Shown here piece by piece: positions 52,301 through 60,037 of a stretch of 64,000 nucleotides of DNA (positions are counted from its first letter, which is position 1; every line of letters begins with the position of its first letter). The translations under genes and the position numbers were made by a program. The stretch is taken from the NCBI GenBank assembly GCA_020439745.1, contig JAGQSC010000003.1, positions 248,001-312,000 of the forward strand, read 5' to 3'. This DNA comes from Acidobacteriota bacterium (GTDB taxonomy: Bacteria > Acidobacteriota > Holophagae > Acanthopleuribacterales > Acanthopleuribacteraceae). Below the pieces are notes generated by a model, which saw only the letters and a list, made by a program, of their open reading frames with translations, ran no database searches and had not been told where the DNA came from.

Positions 52301-54625
52301 TGCGGACAATCGGCGACTAATACCGTCCAGTATTCGTTCGGATGCTTGCACCAGGTTTTGAGCCTGTTTCTGCCGTTTCTCAGAGAGAGAGAATCTTCGT
52401 TGGTCGAAGGCCGACACCAACTCTTCACGGCGTTCAGCCAACACGAGTAGGAACGACTCGCTATCAGCAAATCGCGTTTCCATTTCTTCCAAGTGCAGCA
52501 TCAGCCTACCAAGGTTGGCATCACATAACTCAGGTGTTTCTGCTCGCTCGAGCATGTGGGTCATATTCTGCTGAAACAGCGTCATTTGGGCAGTGAACGC
52601 AGCTTGATTTTCACGCTCTGAAAACGACTGAATCCGTTGTTGAAGCTTCGACTGAAAACGATTGAGTTCTTGAAAAAGCAAGGTCAACTTTTCCACAATG
52701 GCACTGACTTGAGTGGCATCGTCAGCTTGCAGCCGATTTAATACATCGAGCAATAATTCAAGCTTCTCTGTCAGATGATGGGATTGCTGTTTGAGCACCC
52801 TCGCTTGAGCCCCTTTTTCCAATTCCGACAAGGCTTGATTGAGTTCATCCAACTCGAGATGAAAGGATGCAAGTGCGTGATCGGTCATCAGGAAATCAAT
52901 GAGGTGACCCGTCCCGATTAAGGCAGACTCGGTCACTCGTCTCGACAACTCATCAAGAGATGACACGTCCATGTAGGGTTTTTCGCGCATACCCTCAATA
53001 TTGCCTTTCACATGGCGAAGGGACTCCAAGAACGAAAGATGCTCGTCCAGATGTTCTTTGGTCACTGCCACTCGGCTCACCAGCTTTTCGGCGTCTTTTC
53101 TGACTTGATCTAAACCCTTCTGAGCATCCCTCTGGTAGTCCAAGACCTTTTGATACACGTCAATGGCTTGCTGAGCGGTTTCTCTGAGCGACTTAAGTGG
53201 TTTGTGCAGCGAGAGATCGGTTTGAGGAACCCAATGGAATCCCTCTAGAATCTCATCCACCATTTTCACCAGGTCGCGAAAATAGCTTTCGTGCAAACGA
53301 AAGTCGCGAACGATCTGAATGATTCGATGCCCTTCGGCAAGGAATCGTACGATATCGCGATTCCCCACTTTGGCCACAACAGGATTGACGTTTGAAGCGG
53401 GTTTTGGAGGATGCTTACTGAACGGTGTCTGCCAGACTTGTATCGCGTGGTGCTTTTGAGGTTCGTCATCGGCACGAAAGAACAGCAGTTGCCCGTCGTC
53501 AAAGAGTGAATAGCCATGACATTGAATGGGAGCGCCCATTTCACCTGTAATCGTGTTGTACATCATCAACACGTACAGCGATGTTTGCGGTTGAAAGAAC
53601 ACATAAAAGTAGTCTTCCCCATTCGGAGAGGGAATCCGCCTTTCGAAAAGAATGCCCCGAACGTGGTTTTCAAAATGCCGGACTTCGCCTGAAACCGAAT
53701 AGGTGCCACTGGCATGGACCAATCCGGCATCACCGGGAAGCACCAAGCAACAATCACCAATGCCGTCTGCTCGGGCTACTGTTTTCAGCTTGTCGTTAAA
53801 GACAAAGAAACGAAAATCCTTTTCCTGAAAGGGTCGAATTTTGAGCAGGATCAGATGCTCCAGAATTGCATAGAAAATTTCTGCGTCATCAAGAGACTGT
53901 TCCTTATGCGTGACAGGCTCTGCATAAATCCCTTCTCCACTTTCCGTATTGTCTTCAATTTTGATGGTCAGATCGCCGTCCACCGTCTCAACAAAGACCC
54001 GGTCATCAATCGATACATGGGGATGCGGCCCTTTGCTGTGTGAGTCTCTAGTCGTTTTGGTCCACTGAAAATCGAATTGGGACGGATATGCGAATTCGTG
54101 ATCACTACGGTTATCCACGTAACTCAAGGAACCATCTTCAATGACCCATTTAAAGGTCTTGATGTCACTGGTGTTCTGCCCAACCTGAAAGATCATGAAC
54201 AAATAGGGCCCGATTATTGAGAATTTGGCAAAACGCGTGTGTCGGTAGTATTTGTACAGGCTTTTGAAGTCGTCTAGAAAGCGATCATCAACAATCAGGT
54301 CCAAACTGTCTGGAACCATGGTTTCGCCATTCCAGTGGTGGATGCTGAACACATCCTCCAACAGAACCTCTGTTTTGAGACCGAAGCGGACATTGAATCC
54401 AAAAATAAATCGATGTCCAACCGACACCATGTCCATGGGCACACAGTTGTGTTCGGAAATGATGTGTTCTGTGGTGACTAGTTCGGTTGGCGTGCTGCCA
54501 AACGCTTCCCTGCGACGCTCATCCAAATGACCCAGAGCTTGCCGCAACTGAGCAGTATGACCATTGAGTCTATTCTGCAATGCCTCAAAGGTAGACTGAT
54601 CCCAACTCGCAGTTTTCTCTTGCAT
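49328..54625 (-). CDS. Giant DUF3686-type AAA ATPase
   Basis: A 1765-residue protein matching the layout of the DUF3686 proteins often labelled 'DNA repair ATPase'. Residues about 30-440 are beta-rich and propeller-like; about 470-830 is a long coiled-coil region; about 840-1200 is helical; about 1200-1480 is an AAA module with Walker A (SPPGYGKTT, Lys1242), Walker B (MIYVDDIQHCH, Asp1304/1305) and a sensor-1 Asn (VVMAGNPY). The tail ends with a mixed domain. No nuclease or DNA-binding motif is seen, so the DNA-repair label is doubtful. GGAGAGGGG precedes the ATG. Last gene of the flotillin operon; a hairpin sits in the 48-base gap before it. Confidence 0.85.
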   Translation of the reverse strand: MQEKTASWDQSTFEALQNRLNGHTAQLRQALGHLDERRREAFGSTPTELVTTEHIISEHNCVPMDMVSVGHRFIFGFNVRFGLKTEVLLEDVFSIHHWNGETMVPDSLDLIVDDRFLDDFKSLYKYYRHTRFAKFSIIGPYLFMIFQVGQNTSDIKTFKWVIEDGSLSYVDNRSDHEFAYPSQFDFQWTKTTRDSHSKGPHPHVSIDDRVFVETVDGDLTIKIEDNTESGEGIYAEPVTHKEQSLDDAEIFYAILEHLILLKIRPFQEKDFRFFVFNDKLKTVARADGIGDCCLVLPGDAGLVHASGTYSVSGEVRHFENHVRGILFERRIPSPNGEDYFYVFFQPQTSLYVLMMYNTITGEMGAPIQCHGYSLFDDGQLLFFRADDEPQKHHAIQVWQTPFSKHPPKPASNVNPVVAKVGNRDIVRFLAEGHRIIQIVRDFRLHESYFRDLVKMVDEILEGFHWVPQTDLSLHKPLKSLRETAQQAIDVYQKVLDYQRDAQKGLDQVRKDAEKLVSRVAVTKEHLDEHLSFLESLRHVKGNIEGMREKPYMDVSSLDELSRRVTESALIGTGHLIDFLMTDHALASFHLELDELNQALSELEKGAQARVLKQQSHHLTEKLELLLDVLNRLQADDATQVSAIVEKLTLLFQELNRFQSKLQQRIQSFSERENQAAFTAQMTLFQQNMTHMLERAETPELCDANLGRLMLHLEEMETRFADSESFLLVLAERREELVSAFDQRRFSLSEKRQKQAQNLVQASERILDGISRRLSACNTQEEMNSFLAADLMVEKVRANVERLRGLGDEVRAEELLSRFQSLREEALRQLRDRLDLFAAANTIRLGRHQFQVQSSSLELSLVRVRDRWGVQISGTQFLEPVNKEDLEPYRPVWDWDVACETPSLYAGCVLAHHVMNTHAKGDWASRVNDEFPKVVLDGYIKGVHDRDAVQIAEELARMGTHLQTLVHEPHTRGLVRTVWYRMLDDTQRDKLTICAAAFRAVDKQNPPSHLVDVCRETLAPYASFLNGVSGAAMFLAHGLLIDGMHLVAKDSLDLCNRFAESLRVDGLTETFNQSVWSLGDMYQAQWELVMSWLDKYQVQGEWVPEIASMVLCGDQVWTACESDEMVRLSGLLGSHSTIADGCLEVSYRNLVNELERHRSTLRPMYDEFISLKKRIAEDYGNLLKLDRFKPRVLTSFVRNQLIDQVYLPLIGDNLAKQIGAAGDEKRTDLMGLLLLVSPPGYGKTTLMEYTAHRLGLVFVKINGPSIGHAVTSLDPAEAPHASAREELGKLNLALRLGDNVMIYVDDIQHCHPEFLQKFIALCDAQRRMEGVWKGEPVSYDLRGRKVCVVMAGNPYTESGSRFQVPDMLANRADTYNLGEVIGGRQEAFSRSYLENCMTSNKVLARIARSHPKDLHHFIDVAQGATYDAAKVEGDYPAVYVDEVHAVVSKLLFVRDRLLKVNQAYMESAAQSDDYRSEPPFKLQGSYRNMNKIAEKIMAITNEGELDQILADHYENEAQTLASGTEANLLKLYELLGWMDDARKRRWADIKQTFSRNVFLRSSGSDDPAAQVMAQMALLNEGVTRIGKALRQGVRKLKEGPVFPETVESQWSDTQWRQLLDVLRSLAPEEKEVLRMDRETGLPSGFLEKHGFTVQKLGGSLFELRQGQGPLVALNARGTQLHFSVDLGQLADDEQDDLIKRLRALNRKIYPISFKAQSVSDGGHALSLSVSVEKADMNGLKWLAVFDALKTASDYATTILQGKGKTG

Positions 54626-54639
54626 ATCCCCTCTCCTGT

Positions 54640-54665
54640 GGGGTGAGGCGATTTGACCTCACCCC
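54640..54665 (-). other. Intercistronic hairpin between flotillin and ATPase genes
   Basis: GGGGTGAGG (54640-54648) and CCTCACCCC (54657-54665), a perfect 9-bp stem with an 8-base loop, in the 48 bases separating the two genes. On the minus strand it is followed by the ATPase ribosome site (AGGAGAGGGG), not a T-run, so it is not a terminator. It could stabilise the upstream message or adjust ATPase translation. Confidence 0.6.
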
Positions 54666-54673
54666 GATCGCAG

Positions 54674-56644
54674 TCATTGAATCCAGTTGGAAAGCGGCTG
54701 GTCTCCGATTTTATGGGCCTCCACAAGCGCCTGAAGTTTTGACAGTTCACCTTTCATCTGCTCGCTTGGCGCTGATTCCGCAAGGCGCCACAACAATTTG
54801 GCCATGGAAAGGTCGCGCACGTCGCTGGCATTGACACCAAAGCGGTTTAACACATCCTTGATGCTTTGGCCGATACCGTCACCGCGCAGCAAGCCATCCT
54901 TCACTTCGGAAAGCACACTGGAATTCTGCACCAAACGATCCAAGTAGCGGCCTTGGGATATGCCAGAAACAATCTTGTCGAAGAAAGCTGTTTCACCACC
55001 AACGATTTCAATATTCGCATGCCGCAAAGCTTCGGATAGTACTTTCGCCTGTGCATCGGCAATATCCCTCTGAACCTGGATTTGGGCCAAGTCTATGTCG
55101 CGCTCCTTCTGCAACCGAAGCTTGAATTCCTCGTGATCTTTGCCTATGCCATCCAACAACTTCATGCTCTCGGCTTTTTGCCGAATACCCGTTGCTTCAG
55201 CAGTTGCTTTCCGTTCGATTACGGTAGCCTCTGCGGTACCTTCCTGAGTGATAGCACTGGCACGTGCTTCCATCACACGAACCTCACTCATCCCCAACGT
55301 AGCCTCTTCCGTGGCTCGCGCATCGGCCAGAGTCTTCATGGCCTCAGCCTTTTTGGTAGCAGCGCTATGAGCGGCTTCAGCTTCAATCAACGTTTTTGCG
55401 GCTTCCAGTTCACTTGCTTGCTTGGCAGCATCTGCAGCTTTGACCTGACGAACCAATGCTTCCTGGGCCTCCATTTCGGCTCGCGTGACTTGAACGTTCT
55501 TCACACGATCAGCCTCGGCCTGGGCTTGTACATCCTTGATTCGTTCCTGCTCTTCGACAACGGCTTTTTCCACGACTATGCGTTCGCGAATGAGTTCTTG
55601 GATGTTCTTTCGCTCCTGCTCAATAGCCCGATCCTTTTCAAACTCGGCCAAGGCAACGATCCGTTCGCGTTCGTTCACTTCCAAGAGTCGGTCTTTTTCG
55701 ACCCGTTCCTGCTCCACAGCTTGTGTGCGTTGTTTGCTCTTTTCGGCAACGATCACCTGTCGCTGACGGTTCTCATCTGCCACCTGCAGTTCTTCATCAG
55801 TTTGGATTCGAGCCCGCTCTGCCTTTAACCGTTCTTCGTGAACGATTTTCTGCGCTTCGGCTTGTTCTCGCGCCTGAACTGCGTCTATTTCACGTTTTTG
55901 TTTGGCTTCTGTTTCGGCCAATTGCCTGTTCAAAGCAAGGATGGCTTCACGCGCCTCAACGTCCTGTTTGGTTATCGTCATCTCGCGGTCGCGGTCGATC
56001 TGGTTCGAGAGCACCTTTTGTTGCGCCGTGATTTGTGTAATTTTCTTGATACCTTCAGAATCCAGAATATTGTCAGGATTCATGAACTCCAATGGTGTTT
56101 GCTCGAGATAGTCAATGGCACAGTCGTCCAACACAAAACCATTCAGGTCCGTCCCGATTATCTGCAAAATCTCATTCTTAAAGCGCTCCCGCGCTTCGTA
56201 TAGCTCGACAAAATCGAACTGCTTCCCCACAGTCTTCAGTGCTTCTGAAAACTTGGCATCGAACAAATCCACCAATGCCTGCTGCTTGGAGGCACGTTCG
56301 CATCCCAGACTCTGTGCCACTTTCAGCGCATCCTCGGCCGTTTTGTTCACCCGCACGAAGAATGCCACCTTAATATCGGCCCGCATGTTGTCTTTACATA
56401 CCAACCCCTCTTTGCCTGTACGGTGAATCTCCACGCGCTTCACACTCAAATCCAGCACTTCAGCACGGTGAATGACCGGAAATACAAAAGTGCCTGAGAA
56501 CGCTACTTTTGCGCCACCCATCCCATTTCGAATCAAGGCCTTACCCTGATCCACCTTCACATAACACTTCACCATCATGGCCAGGATCCCCAGACCCATA
56601 ACCACCAGAATACCGATCACAGTTAACAACATGGCTTCTGGCAT
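54674..56644 (-). CDS. Flotillin family protein (YqiK-like)
   Basis: A 656-residue protein. One N-terminal membrane span (MLLTVIGILVVMGLGILAMM) is followed by an SPFH/band-7 domain (about 28-200; VKVDQGKALIRNGMGGAKVA). A very long, charged coiled coil of about 210-510 is rich in Glu/Ala/Gln repeats, then a globular C-terminus. Domain order and length match E. coli YqiK rather than the shorter FloT. Flotillins organise membrane microdomains. It begins 11 bases after the NfeD-like gene and is followed by the ATPase. Confidence 0.92.
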   Translation of the reverse strand: MPEAMLLTVIGILVVMGLGILAMMVKCYVKVDQGKALIRNGMGGAKVAFSGTFVFPVIHRAEVLDLSVKRVEIHRTGKEGLVCKDNMRADIKVAFFVRVNKTAEDALKVAQSLGCERASKQQALVDLFDAKFSEALKTVGKQFDFVELYEARERFKNEILQIIGTDLNGFVLDDCAIDYLEQTPLEFMNPDNILDSEGIKKITQITAQQKVLSNQIDRDREMTITKQDVEAREAILALNRQLAETEAKQKREIDAVQAREQAEAQKIVHEERLKAERARIQTDEELQVADENRQRQVIVAEKSKQRTQAVEQERVEKDRLLEVNERERIVALAEFEKDRAIEQERKNIQELIRERIVVEKAVVEEQERIKDVQAQAEADRVKNVQVTRAEMEAQEALVRQVKAADAAKQASELEAAKTLIEAEAAHSAATKKAEAMKTLADARATEEATLGMSEVRVMEARASAITQEGTAEATVIERKATAEATGIRQKAESMKLLDGIGKDHEEFKLRLQKERDIDLAQIQVQRDIADAQAKVLSEALRHANIEIVGGETAFFDKIVSGISQGRYLDRLVQNSSVLSEVKDGLLRGDGIGQSIKDVLNRFGVNASDVRDLSMAKLLWRLAESAPSEQMKGELSKLQALVEAHKIGDQPLSNWIQ

Positions 56645-56655
56645 GTTTCCCTCCT

Positions 56656-57306
56656 CTATTGTCTTTCCGGTTCTACAATGTAGGCGTGAGGTCCATCCTT
56701 GGCCACCACACGCACACGATCACCTTTTTCCACCCTTACGCCCGGCTGCGTGCGGATGTTAATGCGAACGAAAGCACCTTTCGCTTCTGTTTCTGCCTGA
56801 CCCAACCTATGGTCGTCGGCTGCGGCCAAAACCGTGCACGAAAGTCCCAATACATTCTTCAACTGTTGTTCTTCGGCACTCATCCTGTGGAAGATGGCGC
56901 GTAGAGGATACAAGCACAGTCTGCTCAATACAAAGCTGAGTATCATAGCGGCCAGCATCACCAGCGCCGCCATTTTCCAACTGTCGGTGTGAAGCAGGTA
57001 GTTGCCCATGACTGTGAGAATCCACATCCACAGTACAAACATGCTTGCAATGACGGTCAAGGGTACCTGGCCTAAGAAGAGAAACCCTGCCAAGTTCGTC
57101 GCGAAACCACCGCTTTCCAATTCGCTATCCATGTCGCCGTCAAGATCGGCATCCAGATCTGCGTCCATGTCAGGTCCTTCGATGTCCAAAACGTCCAGGT
57201 CCAAAACGCCCAACATTACCGTGATCCAATACAACAAAATCAGCCCCAAAAGGAGCGTGAGCACAAAGTTGTACGGATGGATGGAGAACTGCAGCAGTTC
57301 CAACAT
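56656..57306 (-). CDS. NfeD/YqiJ-like membrane protein with OB-fold
   Basis: About 216 residues. The start at 57306 has AGGGGAG seven bases upstream; the frame is open to 57354. A first helix (FVLTLLLGLILLYWITVMLG) leads to a strongly acidic loop (LDIEGPDMDADLDADLDGDM), then two more helices and an OB-fold beta-barrel tail (GAFVRINIRTQPGVRVEKGD, RVRVVAKDG). NfeD-type proteins pair with flotillin/stomatin proteins, as E. coli YqiJ does with YqiK. The Asp-rich loop is probably on the outside and could bind divalent cations; that is inference. Confidence 0.88.
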   Translation of the reverse strand: MLELLQFSIHPYNFVLTLLLGLILLYWITVMLGVLDLDVLDIEGPDMDADLDADLDGDMDSELESGGFATNLAGFLFLGQVPLTVIASMFVLWMWILTVMGNYLLHTDSWKMAALVMLAAMILSFVLSRLCLYPLRAIFHRMSAEEQQLKNVLGLSCTVLAAADDHRLGQAETEAKGAFVRINIRTQPGVRVEKGDRVRVVAKDGPHAYIVEPERQ

Positions 57307-57490
57307 TGGAATCTCCCCTCTGATGGTTACCAGGTCACCGGAACATGCCCACATGTGTACAGTTTTCGCAACCTGTGTTTGTTAGAAAACTATGGACCTA
57401 GGTTACAAGTACGGTGCTCAAAATGCCAACCGTTTTTTCCTCTGATAGTTCATTTCCCCCCCTTGAAAACTTGCAACTTTATGAAGTTGT

Positions 57491-58048
57491 CTACGTGCGA
57501 TCTGGATGCATTGTTTCAAGGGCATCATCGCTTGAAGGTTGCTCGCGCCACTTGCGTTCCAGTCGATGAGCGGCTTCCACCGCAGATACCAGCGCGTCCG
57601 TGGCTTGGTGTTCAGGGCGTCCATCCATTTGGAAATATCGAGGTGCATTCACAGCCACCAATTCCAGAGCCTCAACCACTTGGTCCATACTGGCTAACAA
57701 CTCGTCCCGTTGTTTCCGATTCAAGTTCACGCGATCTTGTACCCTTTCAGATTCGCTTTGAATATCAGTTGCCCGGTGAAGTTCTTTGGCCCGCTCTAGC
57801 AGACGTTGCCCCTCTTCGAAGGCTTGCCTAGCTTTCAACAACCAGTCGCGTGCGAGATCTCCATCTCTCTGACTGAGCGTAGATTTGGCCTGGTCAAATG
57901 CTCGACTCAACATGACGGCACGGCGTTCACCGGGCTCCCAAACTTGAGTTTCGTTGGTGCTTTTCGATCTGCCTCGACGCAAAACCCACCACGTCATGCC
58001 TCCCAAAGCAACGGCGTATAATGCACCGATACCCAGCCATTCAAGCAT
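57491..58048 (-). CDS. Membrane-anchored coiled-coil protein of the flotillin operon
   Basis: About 185 residues. I chose the ATG at 58048 because the six upstream codons of the longest frame are the ribosome site itself (GGAGAAGGA). A single helix (LEWLGIGALYAVALGGMTWW) is followed by a basic patch and a long helical region of heptad type (AFEEGQRLLERAKELHRATD). No recognised domain. It is the first gene of the set with NfeD-like, flotillin and DUF3686 ATPase genes, although 184 bases separate it from the second, so it may be transcribed separately. A partner or adaptor role is inference. Confidence 0.75.
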   Translation of the reverse strand: MLEWLGIGALYAVALGGMTWWVLRRGRSKSTNETQVWEPGERRAVMLSRAFDQAKSTLSQRDGDLARDWLLKARQAFEEGQRLLERAKELHRATDIQSESERVQDRVNLNRKQRDELLASMDQVVEALELVAVNAPRYFQMDGRPEHQATDALVSAVEAAHRLERKWREQPSSDDALETMHPDRT

Positions 58049-58317
58049 GTGATCGTCCTTCTCCATTCACTGCACCCAACTCACAATCAGAGACTCCAAC
58101 ATTCGCAAACTTGACGATGGGACCAGCTACCAAACAGTTATGCAATAAAAGACACATACCATTCACAGAGCCCACCTCTCCTTTCATTCGAACATAACAC
58201 GGATTAAGCCACACGGCATCGTTAACGCCCATCCAGAGCCGAAGGAAAGGAGCCACCGCCATTTCGCAACTTGCGTGACCTACTCGGCCGGGTTAGGTTA
58301 GGGGTCTGGAAAGCACC

Positions 58318-59313
58318 TTGAAATACATACCTCAAATAGATACATATCGTGCCATCGCGGTGCTGGGACCCATACTCGCGCACACCGTCCTGGTCCATGA
58401 CATCGAATACCTATCTTGGAACATGATGACCCCTTGGCTGGTGAAATACGGTGATGCCGGGGTCATTCTTTTCTTTGTCATTTCTGGGTTCCTGATCTCG
58501 GGTATTCTCATGGATACGCCCGATATCAAACGCTTCTACATCAGGCGATTCCTGCGCATTCTCCCTATCTACTACCTCCTGGTTATCATCCTCCGTCCAG
58601 GTGCAAAGGACTTTTGGTGGGTGGTCACCTATACGCACAACTGGATTACGTTCATTCCAGAACACAATATCTCTCATTTCTGGTCGTTGTGTGTGGAGGA
58701 ACAGTTTTACTTGATTTGGCCTTGGCTGGTTGTCTACACGCCCAATGCAAAACGCGTGTGGCTGTTTACCATAACCATCGCAACATCGCTCATGTACAAG
58801 GCAACCTTGGTCTATTTGGATCACAAGGCCCTGGCCATTTACGGCACCCTGGGGTGCATGGACCAATTGTCGTTGGGTGCGCTCACGGCATGGATGCTGC
58901 GCAACACGTCTCGGGACACCTACGCGCGTTACTTGAAGACGGTGTTGTTGCTGGGCGCAATACCATTTATTTTCATCGGTTCTGCGAATCTCGTGTTGTG
59001 GAAATTTGTGATTGCGCTTATTTGTGTCCCCTTAGTTGGGTCCAGTGTGTTCCCGTACCCACCCAAACTTCAAGCGATATTCCGGTGGGCACCGCTGCAA
59101 TATGCTGGCCGCATCAGCTATGGACTCTATCTCTATCATCTGCCAGTTTGGCATGCCCTTCCTTGGATGAGTTATCGGCACACCTATGGATACTGGGTCT
59201 GCTGGTTGGCTTACCTAGTGGCTACATTCGCCGTCGCATCCCTTTCGTGGTACGCCTTCGAACGGCCAATTAACAACCTAAAACGCTTCTTTCCCTACCG
59301 TCCGGCACCCTAA
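58318..59313 (+). CDS. Acyltransferase 3 family membrane protein (OafA-like)
   Basis: A 331-residue protein with about ten membrane helices. IDTYRAIAVLGPILAHTVLV contains the Arg/His start motif of the family (usually RGxAxxxVxxxH). GDAGVILFFVISGFLISGIL and FWSLCVEEQFYLIWPWLVV are also signature segments. Members acetylate or acylate sugars of lipopolysaccharide, peptidoglycan or secreted polysaccharides. TTG start; an ATG is absent near the N-terminus. Divergent from the coiled-coil gene (269-base gap). Confidence 0.9.
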   Translation: MKYIPQIDTYRAIAVLGPILAHTVLVHDIEYLSWNMMTPWLVKYGDAGVILFFVISGFLISGILMDTPDIKRFYIRRFLRILPIYYLLVIILRPGAKDFWWVVTYTHNWITFIPEHNISHFWSLCVEEQFYLIWPWLVVYTPNAKRVWLFTITIATSLMYKATLVYLDHKALAIYGTLGCMDQLSLGALTAWMLRNTSRDTYARYLKTVLLLGAIPFIFIGSANLVLWKFVIALICVPLVGSSVFPYPPKLQAIFRWAPLQYAGRISYGLYLYHLPVWHALPWMSYRHTYGYWVCWLAYLVATFAVASLSWYAFERPINNLKRFFPYRPAP

Positions 59314-59322
59314 ATAGGGCAA

Positions 59323-59331
59323 TGCTAAACT
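59323..59331 (+). promoter_or_regulatory. Extended -10 element (TGCTAAACT) for the 59359 gene
   Basis: TG-C-TAAACT, 28 bases before the ATG, in the 45-base gap after the acyltransferase gene. Confidence 0.35.
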
Positions 59332-59358
59332 GTCGCAAACCAATCAGGAACCCTGCAC

Positions 59359-59862
59359 ATGGAATATCAAGTCGACTTTCGCCGTGGCCACAAGATAAGG
59401 ATAGGCACCAATCAACAGGAATTAGCCGTATTCGGCAAGGCCGGATTCTTCATCTACAACCTCAAAGGACAAGGTGAGTGGTCCGATTACCACATGAAGT
59501 TACCCGCACCTTGGACCCAATTCCGCTATCGCCTTTTCCATGGAGAAACCGAGCTCGCCAACGCAAAAAAACGCCGGCGTATGCATGTATTTGATCCCGA
59601 ACGTCCCTTTTCCAGGCACTCGCTGATTGAATTTGAATTGGAACTGGAACAAAGAACCTACCTGCTAACGCCCCAAGATCGCCACTACCTTCTTTTCCTA
59701 TTGATGGACCAAGATCGCGAAGTAGCCCGATTCACAACCCGACCCTTCGACCAACAAGACGCCTGGCAAGCTGCACTTACGACACCCGACCATTGGACGC
59801 CAGCCACCGCCGGGTTTATCGCTTGGCTGGCGAGCGAAGCGCGCAATGCCAATCGCAGCTGA
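59359..59862 (+). CDS. Hypothetical protein, 167 residues
   Basis: No family recognised and no signal or membrane segment. The protein starts MEYQVDFRRGHKIRIGTNQQ and is beta-rich, with many aromatic and basic residues (HMKLPAPWTQFRYRLFHGE) and a helical end. ATG with AGGAA upstream at a somewhat long distance. Codon use is normal and the reading frame is full, so it is probably a real cytosolic protein. Confidence 0.7.
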   Translation: MEYQVDFRRGHKIRIGTNQQELAVFGKAGFFIYNLKGQGEWSDYHMKLPAPWTQFRYRLFHGETELANAKKRRRMHVFDPERPFSRHSLIEFELELEQRTYLLTPQDRHYLLFLLMDQDREVARFTTRPFDQQDAWQAALTTPDHWTPATAGFIAWLASEARNANRS

Positions 59863-59943
59863 CTCCACCGTCGATCAACACATCACTTACACGTACCCCA
59901 AACCTTGTAGTTACGTCACAAACCAGCCATGATGGACCCCTTC

Positions 59944-59956
59944 ATGTGAGTCACAT
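59944..59956 (+). promoter_or_regulatory. Palindrome ATGTGA-G-TCACAT upstream of the Lys-rich protein gene
   Basis: A perfect 6+6 inverted repeat with one central base, 82 bases before the GTG at 60038. The half-sites resemble TGTGA/TCACA of CRP-FNR regulators but with a one-base instead of a six-base spacer, so a different regulator is more likely. Confidence 0.35.
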
Positions 59957-60037
59957 CACGAAACAAGCGAAGGATTTCAACCTCAAGCACCACCCGCTGG
60001 TCAGAAACACTAGATTGAAACAGATACGGAGGACTTC

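Noticed and set aside
57427-57462. 11-codon minus-strand frame MNYQRKKRLAF behind a run of seven G in the gap before the NfeD-like gene
   Set aside because: Could be a leader peptide, but there is no attenuator hairpin or codon bias to support it.
58041-58262. 73-codon minus-strand frame upstream of the coiled-coil gene, ending over its start
   Set aside because: No similarity, and its stop overlaps the start of the 58048 gene by chance; an internal ATG has a G-rich upstream site, so a leader peptide cannot be fully excluded, but support is too thin.
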